Source of the DNA: a virus
Length of the DNA: 44,924 bases
Virus record (IMG/VR): IMGVR_UViG_3300033388_003146
Span: 1-44,924 of that record
Strand: one strand, 5' to 3'
Program-made: the position numbers and the translations under genes
Shown: in pieces, positions 25,690-32,725 of the stretch
Layout: every line of letters starts with the position of its first letter
How positions within the stretch are numbered: position 1 is the stretch's first letter
Notes under the pieces: generated by a model
Seen by the model: only the letters and a program-made list of their open reading frames with translations
Told to the model about the DNA's origin: nothing
The model's database searches: none

Positions 25690-26148
25690 TTACTCGCCAT
25701 CCTCGCCCCTTAGAGCGTCCATTTCTGCCTTGATTGTATCGATTGTTTCATTGACATGCTCGACCGTACTCTTAGCCGATATATTCTGCGTTGACTGCCC
25801 TCTTTCCAGGCGTTCTTTGTCGTAGATTATTGCACCTGCTACAACTCGTTGATGAGGTGACATATCGTTTATATCGTCATCGGTGATAGAATTAAGCATC
25901 CTACGCCCTAAACTCGTAAAACTATCCGCCCTATGCTTCTTATACCTCTTAAGTCCTGGCACGTCCGCTTTCAAACGCCTACGACAAACCGTTTCCCTTG
26001 TAATGCCTAGGAGTTTACCAATTTCAGGGTCGGTGAGTCCTTGTGCGTGATATTCCAGTATGTCTTCTATAGGTATGCCTTTAGGTCTAGTATCAACCTT
26101 TGGCTTTTCGGTAGGCTCAATGATATCGGTGACAGCATTGCTTTCCAT
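25690..26148 (-). CDS. HTH DNA-binding protein, candidate small terminase
   Basis: This 152-residue protein has a clear helix-turn-helix at about residues 28-60 (ILEYHAQGLTDPEIGKLLGI followed by TRETVCRRR). A C-terminal helical region (VAGAIIYDKERLERGQST) resembles phage small-terminase and related HTH proteins. It is the first gene of the late arm, upstream of TerL but separated from it by three small genes and the DnaA-box block. It may be TerS, a late-gene regulator or an origin-binding protein. Two promoter candidates precede it. Confidence 0.78.
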   Translation of the reverse strand: MESNAVTDIIEPTEKPKVDTRPKGIPIEDILEYHAQGLTDPEIGKLLGITRETVCRRRLKADVPGLKRYKKHRADSFTSLGRRMLNSITDDDINDMSPHQRVVAGAIIYDKERLERGQSTQNISAKSTVEHVNETIDTIKAEMDALRGEDGE

Positions 26149-26158
26149 AATACCTCAA

Positions 26159-26187
26159 ACTATACACTACAAGTATTAATATGTCAA
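26159..26187 (-). promoter_or_regulatory. sigma70-type promoter, late arm
   Basis: On the minus strand TTGACA (26182-26187) and TATAGT (26159-26164) are separated by 17 nt. The predicted start is only a few bases before the ATG at 26148, so a transcript from it would be nearly leaderless. A second -10-like TATAAT at 26192-26197 would give a longer leader that includes the GAGG before the ATG. Confidence 0.8.
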
Positions 26188-26234
26188 TGGAATTATATGC
26201 TTGCAAAATAGTTTAAAATACTTTAAATTAGTAC

Positions 26235-26264
26235 TTGACAGGATAGTATGGGTTGGTGTATAGT
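26235..26264 (+). promoter_or_regulatory. sigma70-type promoter, early arm
   Basis: TTGACA (26235-26240) and TATAGT (26259-26264) with an 18-nt spacer lie 36 bases before the first plus-strand gene. It is divergent from the late-arm promoter about 50 bp away, and the intergenic DNA is A/T-rich. Confidence 0.85.
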
Positions 26265-26299
26265 TTATTTAACATAACAATACAGGGAGGGTAAACGAG

Positions 26300-26461
26300 A
26301 TGAGTAACGAAAAACAATGGTGTCAGAAGCACGGAAGGTTTGAGGATAACGAAGTGAGGCAGGTCGAGGTTTCAGATAGTTATTGTAATGGTTATATTAT
26401 CACGTGCCTTGATGGTGAATATGAGTATGAGACAGAGGGCTGTACAGTCACACCAGTATAA
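26300..26461 (+). CDS. first early protein, small Cys/His-containing
   Basis: This 53-residue protein starts MSNEKQWCQKHGRFEDNEVR. It has C8-x2-H11 near the N-terminus and further cysteines at 29, 36 and 48, so a small zinc site is possible. GGGAGG stands upstream of the ATG, and the gene is the first one after the early promoter. First genes of early operons often act against host functions, but none is indicated here. Confidence 0.78.
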   Translation: MSNEKQWCQKHGRFEDNEVRQVEVSDSYCNGYIITCLDGEYEYETEGCTVTPV

Positions 26462-26486
26462 TTAACCACTAAACGGGAGTAAACCG

Positions 26487-26807
26487 ATGGACACAGTAAC
26501 CGCAGACCTAAGTAATTACGGCTCAAGAGAGAGAAGGCTATTAGTAGAGCTATTGACAGCATGGAATGAGCAAGGACTGCCAGAAGACTTTGACATGGAC
26601 GAAGTAGTGCCGATGTTTAATCAAGATAGTGGCTATGTATTTTTAACTAACTCTAACTTTGAGGTTGCCATGATGAATGGTGACGACTTAGAATTTTGGT
26701 ATTCTTGCCCACAATGCGGACATGAAGGTTTCAAAGAAGACATGGAGCATAACGAGGACGACGCAGACTGCGCGGAATATCTTAAAGAGATAGGCTGCCA
26801 CGCATAA
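26487..26807 (+). CDS. early hypothetical protein with zinc ribbon
   Basis: This 106-residue acidic protein has a CPQCGHEGF motif at about 74-82 and further Cys residues near the C-terminus (ADCAEYLKEIGCH), giving four possible zinc ligands. The N-terminal half is helical. Its family is not identified. It lies in the first early operon, with GGGAG before the ATG. Confidence 0.78.
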   Translation: MDTVTADLSNYGSRERRLLVELLTAWNEQGLPEDFDMDEVVPMFNQDSGYVFLTNSNFEVAMMNGDDLEFWYSCPQCGHEGFKEDMEHNEDDADCAEYLKEIGCHA

Positions 26808-26928
26808 CGCCCTATAAGCAACGCAGACCGATTAGCCATAGACTGGGGCATATAGGTAGATAAAAACCCCTTGACGGGCTTCTGAGAGGCTCTGAGGGGT
26901 AAAATAAGACACCAAGCAGGAGGACGAG

Positions 26929-27174
26929 ATGACCAAAACTGAATTAAAATATAAAGTCATAGACACAGGTAGTTCTTTCTTTGACCGCTCAAGCATGAAG
27001 TTTTTCGGCGATACAATGGCAAATTACGGTTGCCGTGATGGTGACAAGATAGATACCTATTCAGAAAAAGGGATTAAAGTCTGGGAATTATATAGACGGC
27101 ACGCAGTAAAGCACGGCCTTAACGATTCGGCATACTTTCGTAAAGATAATTTTCAGCGAGTAATAGCTAAATAA
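26929..27174 (+). CDS. early conserved-type hypothetical protein
   Basis: This 81-residue protein has a compact beta/alpha pattern (KVIDTGSSFFDRSSMKFFGD, then TMANYGCRDG) and a basic helix (WELYRRHAVKHG). The phrase DTMANYGCRD recalls small proteins in other phages, but no function is known. GCAGGAGG precedes the ATG. The preceding gap contains a GC-rich potential hairpin at 26866-26900. Confidence 0.75.
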   Translation: MTKTELKYKVIDTGSSFFDRSSMKFFGDTMANYGCRDGDKIDTYSEKGIKVWELYRRHAVKHGLNDSAYFRKDNFQRVIAK

Positions 27175-27252
27175 ATCAAAGCTAAATCAAAGACTGTTGC
27201 TTAAGTAGTTGATATTTAAAGATACTCATATTGATTTAAGGGGAATAATATA

Positions 27253-27393
27253 ATGCCACTAACCATACGAAGAGATAAATACGGCAATATACTGTCGTTG
27301 ACCGACGACACGCTTTGCCTGGATTGTTGCGACTGCCCAGAGTGTCAGGCGTTGGATTCCGAGAGCACGGACGATGACTGGTATTTATTATAA
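27253..27393 (+). CDS. 46-aa Cys-rich acidic protein
   Basis: The frame begins MPLTIRRDKYGNILSLTDD and contains a dense cysteine cluster (CLDCCDCPEC) followed by an acidic tail ending DDDWYLL. The cluster could bind one or two metal ions. GGGG lies upstream at 27240-27243. It is the last gene before a gap of about 450 bp. Confidence 0.68.
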   Translation: MPLTIRRDKYGNILSLTDDTLCLDCCDCPECQALDSESTDDDWYLL

Positions 27394-27845
27394 ACGAAAG
27401 ACCCGTCCTAACGGACAAAGACGTATACAAGGGTTCTGGTTGATGGCTCATCGGTTCGCTAACGCTCAATAAAGGCATACGAAACCCTATACAACATCTT
27501 TAAAAGAGGACTACACAGCTCCACTAAACGGAAAGGGAATCTAGCCTGTAGAATAGTCACATAGTAATAGATACAGGAAAAAAATAAATACCCAAGGTAA
27601 AAAACTTTTTTATGAAAATCCCCTTATGGTATATGTATTTCAGAAAAGGTATATATATAATAGGGGTAAAAAGCTAATAAAATTAAGGGTTGTAAATATA
27701 GGGTTGAAAATAAAAAAATATGGGATAATCGAAAAAGGGGAAAAAGGGCAAAAAAAGGTATTATGGGGTACAAAGGTATTGACAATAAGCCACCCATCGG
27801 GTATAGTTAGGGTAACTACAACCTAAAGGGGGTTTAAAAGGTAAA
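27394..27845. other. AT- and purine-rich intergenic region with promoter
   Basis: I see no convincing gene. At 27423-27492 a 10-bp stem with a 3-nt bulge closes about 50 nt. From about 27560 to 27780 the plus strand is strongly A/G-rich with recurrent AGGG and AAGGGG. A sigma70-type promoter lies near the end (27779-27807). An open frame at 27626-27826 is discounted because it is lysine-rich and has no ribosome-binding site. Confidence 0.6.
27779..27807 (+). promoter_or_regulatory. sigma70-type promoter for RHH/zinc operon
   Basis: TTGACA (27779-27784), a 17-nt spacer and TATAGT (27802-27807) precede the ATG at 27846 by about 40 bases. The hexamers are identical to those of the two promoters at 26.15-26.26 kb, suggesting a shared host sigma factor. 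Confidence 0.85.
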
Positions 27846-28379
27846 ATGGGCAAGAAAATGATACCTACATACTTAAAAGAGGAAACGTGGCAAACTTTTA
27901 AAGAGCTATGTGAGAGTGAGGATACGACGATGGCGGCTTATATGCGACACTTTATTGCGTCGGCTGTAGCTGAATATCGAAGAGAGCAGGGCAAGCAAAA
28001 TATTGTGGACGGTCGCCAGCAAATTGAGCAATCCAAAGAGGCACGACAAGAGCAACGCAAGGCCGACAAGGTAGCTGCTCAGGTGGAAGCAGACAGGCCG
28101 AAAACTCCGAAAGAGCTAAATCCTCACCTGTGGCATAACTGGGAATGTTTCGAGTGCGACAATATAATGTCGGTACACCACAAAGAGCCAGACCCTGCTA
28201 ACTGCGATAAGTGCGATGCAAAGGGTATGCGGTATGTCAATAAGAGGGCCAGAGAGGAAGGCGGTATCCCCGATACTACGTATAAATGTAAGGCTAACTG
28301 CGGCTTCACAGAGCTGGTTATTGACAGCGAACAGCACCGCTGGTGTCCGCTGTGCGGAGAGGTGACGACATGGGCGTAG
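27846..28379 (+). CDS. RHH-like protein fused to zinc ribbons
   Basis: This 177-residue protein begins with a ribbon-helix-helix-like segment (PTYLKEETWQTFKELCESED, then TTMAAYMRHFIASAV; residues about 7-45). A Gln/Lys/Arg-rich helical linker and a C-terminal half with four CxxC-type pairs (CFEC, CDKC, CKANC, CPLC) follow. The RHH domain would bind DNA as a dimer; the zinc part may bind nucleic acid or protein. It is the first gene after its own promoter and is a good candidate regulator of the operon. Confidence 0.78.
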   Translation: MGKKMIPTYLKEETWQTFKELCESEDTTMAAYMRHFIASAVAEYRREQGKQNIVDGRQQIEQSKEARQEQRKADKVAAQVEADRPKTPKELNPHLWHNWECFECDNIMSVHHKEPDPANCDKCDAKGMRYVNKRAREEGGIPDTTYKCKANCGFTELVIDSEQHRWCPLCGEVTTWA

Positions 28380-28570
28380 GTGGGAATGGGATGAAGAAGA
28401 CAGTAGCTTGGGCGATAGTAAGGAAGAAGGGTGCGGTCATAACATCGGAGAATGAAAGGTTTAATACTTTCTCTGATGAAGAGGCGGCACTAAGGTTTTT
28501 TGATGGTTTCGCAGCAACGTGGAAGAAGACCTACCACGTCATCAAGGTCACAATAGAGGAGGCTGGATAA
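28370..28570 (+). CDS. small hypothetical protein
   Basis: The ATG at 28370 overlaps the end of the RHH/zinc gene, with GGAGAGG upstream; an in-frame ATG follows at 28391. From 28370 it is 66 residues with a basic start (KKTVAWAIVRKKGAVITSEN) and an aromatic helix (ALRFFDGFAATWKK). No family is recognised. It ends in a TAATG junction with the next gene. Confidence 0.72.
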   Translation: MGVGGNGMKKTVAWAIVRKKGAVITSENERFNTFSDEEAALRFFDGFAATWKKTYHVIKVTIEEAG

Positions 28571-29034
28571 TGGAAGCTACAGGAGACGAAGCCCCTACAG
28601 ACCCGACCGACGACCACTGGAAGTGCGATTGCACGGACGATTATGTTCACCACAGAGACCAGTTTATGTGCTCTTCGTGTGGAGTTACTGTAGACGATAA
28701 CCCCGCATGCGCAACTTTTGAAGAAGTTGAGAAGTGGAAGCAAGATTTGCATCAAGAGCGGCTAGAAAGTCGAACCATGACCTACACGATAAGAAAGTTG
28801 GAGTGGGAAAGAGATAAGGAAGAAGACGAGAATTATTATTACGCACACCCTTCTGGAGGCCTTAGTCGATGGTATGAGGTCTACCTGCACTTTCAGAGTG
28901 AGGTCGACAGCGTTTGGCAAATGTATTATGACAACAACAGAGAGGGTCTTTATCACACCCTCGAAGCCGCCAAGCAAGCAGCCCAATCTCATTGGGAGAG
29001 TAGACTAAAGGAAGCGTTAGAGGAGACAACATGA
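28570..29034 (+). CDS. hypothetical protein with N-terminal zinc ribbon
   Basis: The start at 28570 is chosen for its TAATG coupling and upstream GAGGAGG. The 154-residue protein has a CDCTDDYVHH...CSSC region at about 20-40 forming a possible zinc ribbon. A long charged helical part follows (KQDLHQERLESRTMTYTIRK), then an aromatic domain with WYEVYLHFQ. Its function is unknown. It is co-transcribed with many similar small zinc proteins. Confidence 0.75.
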   Translation: MEATGDEAPTDPTDDHWKCDCTDDYVHHRDQFMCSSCGVTVDDNPACATFEEVEKWKQDLHQERLESRTMTYTIRKLEWERDKEEDENYYYAHPSGGLSRWYEVYLHFQSEVDSVWQMYYDNNREGLYHTLEAAKQAAQSHWESRLKEALEETT

Positions 29035-29384
29035 GTAGAGAGATAGCAATGGACATAGACAAGCGAGCGGAGCCAGTATTGGTCGGAACAGTTCTGGAGC
29101 GAGACAGGCTAACGGACGAATTGCGAGAGAGAGAGGGTTACAAGGCTATGCTGCAAGCCATACAGGGCAACCTCGCGACCCTGGAGGCTGATTTAAGGGT
29201 AGCACTCGGCAACGTGGGATACAAGAAAGCATGGCGAGGTATAGAGGGGCAGATACTTCGAGCCGATAGGCGCATTAAAGACATTAAACGGCAGATACGG
29301 TGGAACGATGGGGCGGTGGATGGTTACGAGCCGATATGCTCAGGATGTCGAGAGAATTGGTTTGAGGAGGTTAGTGGTGGTTAG
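29031..29384 (+). CDS. coiled-coil hypothetical protein
   Basis: This 117-residue protein is mostly alpha-helical with Leu/Arg/Glu heptads (LERDRLTDELREREGYKAML and LATLEADLRVAL), then RADRRIKDIKRQIRW and a C-terminal CSGC pair. It starts in an ATGA overlap and its end overlaps the following zinc gene. A scaffold-type or DNA-associated role is possible; none is recognised. Confidence 0.72.
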   Translation: MSREIAMDIDKRAEPVLVGTVLERDRLTDELREREGYKAMLQAIQGNLATLEADLRVALGNVGYKKAWRGIEGQILRADRRIKDIKRQIRWNDGAVDGYEPICSGCRENWFEEVSGG

Positions 29385-29514
29385 ACGATGCGGATGGTGT
29401 AAGGCAATACTAGGGGAGAAAGAACCCCTTAAAGACAAGAGAGAGACGACGGGGATATGCGAAGCGTGTAAGGAACGGTGCTTTGGTAGCGGACACGTAA
29501 AGGAGGGAGTGTGA
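29377..29514 (+). CDS. 45-aa zinc-finger protein
   Basis: GTG at 29377 is chosen because GAGGAGG (29364-29370) lies six bases upstream. The protein has CGWC near the start and CEAC about 20 residues on, a minimal treble-clef or zinc-ribbon arrangement. It overlaps the end of the coiled-coil gene and is joined to the next gene by TGATG. Confidence 0.68.
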   Translation: MVRRCGWCKAILGEKEPLKDKRETTGICEACKERCFGSGHVKEGV

Positions 29515-29681
29515 TGGGTAACATGAGTTATTGCAGATTCCAGAATACGCTACCAGACTTAGAAGACTGTTTTGATAATCTACACGAAACAGAAGATTTG
29601 AGTGAGGAAGAGTCGAAGGCGAGAAAAAGGTTAATTTTACTATGCCGTGATATTGTCGGCGAAACCGAAGACGAAGAATAG
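29514..29681 (+). CDS. 55-aa conserved-type phage protein (MSYCRFQNT)
   Basis: The protein starts MGNMSYCRFQNTLPDLEDC and continues with an acidic helix and SKARKRLILLCRDIV. The MSYCRF.NT..DL.DC pattern with a following KARK.L helix is widespread in phage genomes, with no assigned function. It starts in a TGATG junction with strong AGGAGGG upstream. Confidence that it is real is high for its size. Confidence 0.82.
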   Translation: MGNMSYCRFQNTLPDLEDCFDNLHETEDLSEEESKARKRLILLCRDIVGETEDEE

Positions 29682-29695
29682 GGAGGGAGTGTAAA

Positions 29696-29947
29696 ATGAA
29701 TGTACAGTTTGCTACGTGCGAGAGAAAAAGAGCTTTAGGATATATCAAGAAGGTCTATCCTTCAAAAACTATTACAGACGCACCAGATTCCGCAGGGCCA
29801 TTACTTGACTTTGTAGAGAAGGACATAGTCCGAATTCAAGACCCCATGATGTATGGCAATAGGATAGAGGTTGTTCCGGGCAATAATTGGGAAGAGGATG
29901 CAAGTATGCGAGCCAATGTTGTAGAAGCCTGTAAAATACTGGATTAA
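29696..29947 (+). CDS. hypothetical protein (83 aa)
   Basis: This small mixed alpha/beta protein (MNVQFATCERKRALGYIKKV, then PLLDFVEKDIVRIQD) contains two cysteines but no zinc pair. GGGAGGG stands before the ATG. No family is recognised. It lies within the run of small early genes. Confidence 0.72.
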   Translation: MNVQFATCERKRALGYIKKVYPSKTITDAPDSAGPLLDFVEKDIVRIQDPMMYGNRIEVVPGNNWEEDASMRANVVEACKILD

Positions 29948-29959
29948 TGGTGAACTCTA

Positions 29960-30196
29960 ATGGATAAAATCACCTCCGAGAAGACCCGTATCGAGCTGAC
30001 CAAAGACTGGTCTAGAGACATGCAACGGCTAGGTATGCTTGAGTACCGCAGAGATAAGTATATTATAGACAAGGTGGGACTCTCAGAGACCTTTGGGGCG
30101 AAGATATATAAAGAGGGTATGCTAGGGTTGGCAGGTAAGGTAAAGCAGCTCACGCGGACAATCACAGAGACTGAGAAGCTAATGGAGGGGATGTAA
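29960..30196 (+). CDS. helical hypothetical protein (78 aa)
   Basis: It is strongly helical and charged (MDKITSEKTRIELTKDWSRD...) with a basic C-terminal helix. No family is recognised. It shares its last base with the first base of the next ATG (TAATG) and is therefore coupled to it. The gap from the upstream gene is 12 nt. Confidence 0.7.
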   Translation: MDKITSEKTRIELTKDWSRDMQRLGMLEYRRDKYIIDKVGLSETFGAKIYKEGMLGLAGKVKQLTRTITETEKLMEGM

Positions 30197-30609
30197 TGGA
30201 TAAGAAGTATGCAATACACGTACCACACCAGTTACTGAGTGAAGCGGTGCAGAAGTATTTGTTTGAAAATGGGTATGAGTGGTACACAGGCGCAACAGTT
30301 AAAGAGGTATGCGGAGAAAACGTCTACCTAACTCTAGATGGTGGGGGTTCTATAGTCTTCTCTGATAAAGCAGACTTTCTGGACGAAGACTACACCATTC
30401 TCACCGTTGACGAGTTCTTTAAGCGTGAGGCGGAGAAGGAAGAAGGAGTATTAAAAATGCTTAATAGTGAGGTAAGAGCGATTCCTGGAGGTTTTTCCAT
30501 TAACCCTATATGCGATATTGCAGAAGATATACCGCCAATGTTTAGAATTACTTGGCTAGAATACGACCGCATCGGCACACTCAAGCCGAAGGGAGGTAGT
30601 GATGGGTAA
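30196..30609 (+). CDS. hypothetical protein (137 aa)
   Basis: This mixed alpha/beta protein starts MDKKYAIHVPHQLLSEAVQK. It has GYEWYTGATVKEV, then LTLDGGGSIVFSDKADFLDE and VDEFF. The first 80 residues resemble small phage domains of unknown role; no catalytic motif is visible. It is coupled to the preceding gene and overlaps the next. Confidence 0.75.
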   Translation: MDKKYAIHVPHQLLSEAVQKYLFENGYEWYTGATVKEVCGENVYLTLDGGGSIVFSDKADFLDEDYTILTVDEFFKREAEKEEGVLKMLNSEVRAIPGGFSINPICDIAEDIPPMFRITWLEYDRIGTLKPKGGSDG

Positions 30610-30883
30610 GCATACGGATACGCCTTGGGGAGCTACTAGAAAAGGAGACGACGACAAAGAAGGTTATATAATTATGAGTCCACCGAGAATAGGAATACAT
30701 TTAGCTTTAACTCATAACGGTAGCCGTTCAGTCGCCAAAGCCAACGCCGAGTTCATCGTCAAGGCTTGTAATAACCACGCGCAACTGGTTAGGATGCTAG
30801 AAAGAGCCTTGCCTTATCTACAGAATACACCATTTATACATGCACAGGTGGAAGACACACTTAAGCAAGCGGAGGTGGAGTGA
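30602..30883 (+). CDS. conserved-type phage protein (NAEFIVKACN)
   Basis: The ATG at 30602 follows GGGAGG at 30591-30596; a GTG lies directly before it. The 93-residue protein begins GKHTDTPWGATRKGDDDKEG and has the helix ANAEFIVKACNNHAQLVRML, a pattern common in small phage proteins of unknown function. The stop overlaps the next start. Confidence 0.8.
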   Translation: MGKHTDTPWGATRKGDDDKEGYIIMSPPRIGIHLALTHNGSRSVAKANAEFIVKACNNHAQLVRMLERALPYLQNTPFIHAQVEDTLKQAEVE

Positions 30884-31221
30884 TGAAACCAACACTCACA
30901 TGGGCTAAACGCACCCTGAAAGCAGTTGAGGAGTTGATAGGGCAGTATAAGGACGGGACGCATGATGGGGGCACAGCTCGCTGCCCTTTGTGTATAATCG
31001 CAAGATTTGATAAATATGGTCGTGTGAATTGTAAAAAATGTCCTTGGGTTATATTTAAAGGATATACGTGTATGGAAATACCTAATGAAGAAAAAAGTAA
31101 TTATGGGTACAGCAATTATAGATATTACAGCTATTATCCCGTCCCACTACGCCTACGTCGTCTCTACGGATGGCGGTTACGTCTACAAAACATGATACGA
31201 AAGTTCGAGGAGGCCGCATAA
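30883..31221 (+). CDS. zinc-ribbon protein with tyrosine-rich tail
   Basis: This 112-residue protein has CPLC at about 34-37 and CKKC at about 50-53, a zinc ribbon. A tyrosine-rich stretch (NYGYSNYRYYSYYPV) and a basic C-terminus follow. No family is recognised. It is joined upstream by TGATG and downstream by TAATG. Confidence 0.75.
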   Translation: MKPTLTWAKRTLKAVEELIGQYKDGTHDGGTARCPLCIIARFDKYGRVNCKKCPWVIFKGYTCMEIPNEEKSNYGYSNYRYYSYYPVPLRLRRLYGWRLRLQNMIRKFEEAA

Positions 31222-31535
31222 TGTTAGATTATATGTCTTTGGATGATAACGACAGTCGGGAGGTACGGGTAGTTAAAGTGCGCCCTGACTTTGGAAAGCG
31301 TCAGATTAAAGACCCTAAAGATTTAGTGGTAGGCAGGACATATCGAGTTGTACAACGACGAATCGGAGGGCGTAAGTTTACCCTTACAAGAGCACCATAC
31401 CAACGCCCAGATGACGGCAAGTGGATGATAGACACAGACTATGATTGTATGTCTGGTTATCTTTCCGACAACGGCGTAGTCCCTTACGATAACGGCTATT
31501 GGAACTCAACGAATCATATACTGGAGACCTCATAA
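31221..31535 (+). CDS. hypothetical beta-rich protein (104 aa)
   Basis: The start at 31221 is chosen for TAATG coupling and GAGGAGG upstream. The protein has a basic beta-rich region (VVGRTYRVVQRRIGGRKFTL) followed by an acidic, tyrosine/aspartate-containing part. Its function is not recognised. The stop is joined to a 26-codon membrane peptide gene. Confidence 0.72.
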   Translation: MLDYMSLDDNDSREVRVVKVRPDFGKRQIKDPKDLVVGRTYRVVQRRIGGRKFTLTRAPYQRPDDGKWMIDTDYDCMSGYLSDNGVVPYDNGYWNSTNHILETS

Positions 31536-31615
31536 TGCTACACGGAATTATCTTATACACTACGATTATCCTGTTCCTTGTTGCTTTCTGGTACGGGGTG
31601 TGGAGGTTGATATGA
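31535..31615 (+). CDS. 26-aa single-TM peptide
   Basis: The peptide MLHGIILYTTIILFLVAFWY then GVWRLI is almost entirely a membrane helix. Its start overlaps the previous stop (TAATG) and its stop overlaps the next start (ATGA), so it is translated only as part of a coupled chain. Being too short for ordinary gene calling, it would normally be missed. Confidence 0.62.
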   Translation: MLHGIILYTTIILFLVAFWYGVWRLI

Positions 31616-31944
31616 GTATTGGCGGAATAAGCGGAAGTGTAAGCGGTAGCGTATGTAGCACCGAGCCAGAGGAAGTTGTCATCCGTCCCAGTTCCTACAG
31701 GTGGAGACTATTAGACTCTATTTATTTTAAAAATATCTGTGTTCTAAAGATAAAATATAAAGGCTGTACTAACTTCGAGGGTGTAAAGATTATGGTTATG
31801 CGAGATGTGGAGCAGATACCGCTAGTTCTCGACCCTCACTTTCTTGAAGAGTCTAGCAATCTCTTGGCTCGCTTTCGTCCGACTGAAGAGGGATGGTTGG
31901 ATGCACTAAATTATGCAGTACGCAAGGATAAGGAGGCCACATGA
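31612..31944 (+). CDS. hypothetical protein (110 aa)
   Basis: From ATG 31612 the protein begins MSIGGISGSVSGSVCSTEPE, a glycine/serine-rich start, then a basic beta region (YRWRLLDSIYFKNICVLKIK) and an acidic helix. An in-frame GTG at 31600 is less likely because it lacks coupling. No family is recognised. Confidence 0.7.
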   Translation: MSIGGISGSVSGSVCSTEPEEVVIRPSSYRWRLLDSIYFKNICVLKIKYKGCTNFEGVKIMVMRDVEQIPLVLDPHFLEESSNLLARFRPTEEGWLDALNYAVRKDKEAT

Positions 31945-32126
31945 GTAAACAGCACTACTGCGATATATGCGATATAGAGTGTGACGCAGAGCACAAGTCG
32001 TTCCATGAGCTGCCGTTGACAAAGAAAAAGAAACGCATGGGATCAATTGAGTTCGCTGTCTACTCTATAGTGGTTATGTCTATTGTATTGGGTGTTGCTA
32101 TATGGTATGGAGGTTTTTGGAGATGA
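31941..32126 (+). CDS. zinc-knuckle membrane protein (61 aa)
   Basis: The N-terminus has CDICDIEC with nearby histidines, a possible zinc knuckle. A lysine cluster (TKKKKRMG) and a single hydrophobic helix (AVYSIVVMSIVLGVAIWY) complete it. It would sit in the inner membrane with a cytoplasmic zinc part. It is coupled to both neighbours by overlaps. Confidence 0.72.
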   Translation: MSKQHYCDICDIECDAEHKSFHELPLTKKKKRMGSIEFAVYSIVVMSIVLGVAIWYGGFWR

Positions 32127-32725
32127 AAGAGCGACCAATATTAATGAACGGCGAGATGGTGAGGGCTGTCTTGGAAGGGCGTAAGACGCAGACGAGAAGG
32201 GTTGTAAAACATATACCTATGCTTGGTGGGCCCATAGGATGGTGTGCTGCGGCCCGAGCTCAGGAGCCGGGTTGGGTTAGCATTGTTGGCGATTATCGTC
32301 GATTCTGCCCCATCGGCAAGGTCGGCGACCGTCTATGGGTAAGAGAGACGTTTATAGACTTAATTAAAACACCTATACTTGGTGCTGGTGTAGAAAAATA
32401 CAAAGGCCTGAGTGTTTGCTACAGGGCAGATAATCATCTTGATAAAACAATGGAAGTTTCCGGTAAATGGACACCCTCTATTCACATGCCCCGTTGGGTT
32501 TCTCGCATCAACCTTGAGATTACAGATATCAGGGTAGAGAGGGTGCAGGAGATAAGTGCAAAAGATGCTGTTGCTGAAGGTGTTGATGGGGATATCCCAT
32601 ATCCTGGCGGCCCTAGTTATTATTATCGTAATTTTTGGAACCTTTGGGACTCCATCTACACCAAGCGCGGCCTCGGTTGGGACAAGAACCCTTTCTGCTG
32701 GGTAGTGGAGTTTAAAAGGATATGA
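32123..32725 (+). CDS. ASCH-type domain protein
   Basis: This 200-residue protein starts MKERPILMNGEMVRAVLEGR with KTQTRRVV next, the characteristic beginning of ASCH-like phage proteins, in which a small RNA- or nucleotide-binding barrel is proposed. Further matches are VGDRLWVRETF (about 72-82) and the C-terminal region with NPFCWVVEFKRI. Start 32123 is preferred because of the ATGA overlap. The biological role in phages is unsettled. Confidence 0.85.
   Translation: MKERPILMNGEMVRAVLEGRKTQTRRVVKHIPMLGGPIGWCAAARAQEPGWVSIVGDYRRFCPIGKVGDRLWVRETFIDLIKTPILGAGVEKYKGLSVCYRADNHLDKTMEVSGKWTPSIHMPRWVSRINLEITDIRVERVQEISAKDAVAEGVDGDIPYPGGPSYYYRNFWNLWDSIYTKRGLGWDKNPFCWVVEFKRI

Noticed and set aside
26861-26905. 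GC-rich hairpin with ACCCC/GGGGT between early genes, looking like a minus-strand terminator
   Set aside because: No minus-strand transcript is expected here and the stem is short with a large loop; also TTGACG to TAAAAT is 23 nt apart, too far for a promoter.
27626-27826. 66-codon open frame on the plus strand
   Set aside because: Lysine-rich translation of a purine-rich AT region, no ribosome-binding site, and the operon promoter lies inside its 3' end.
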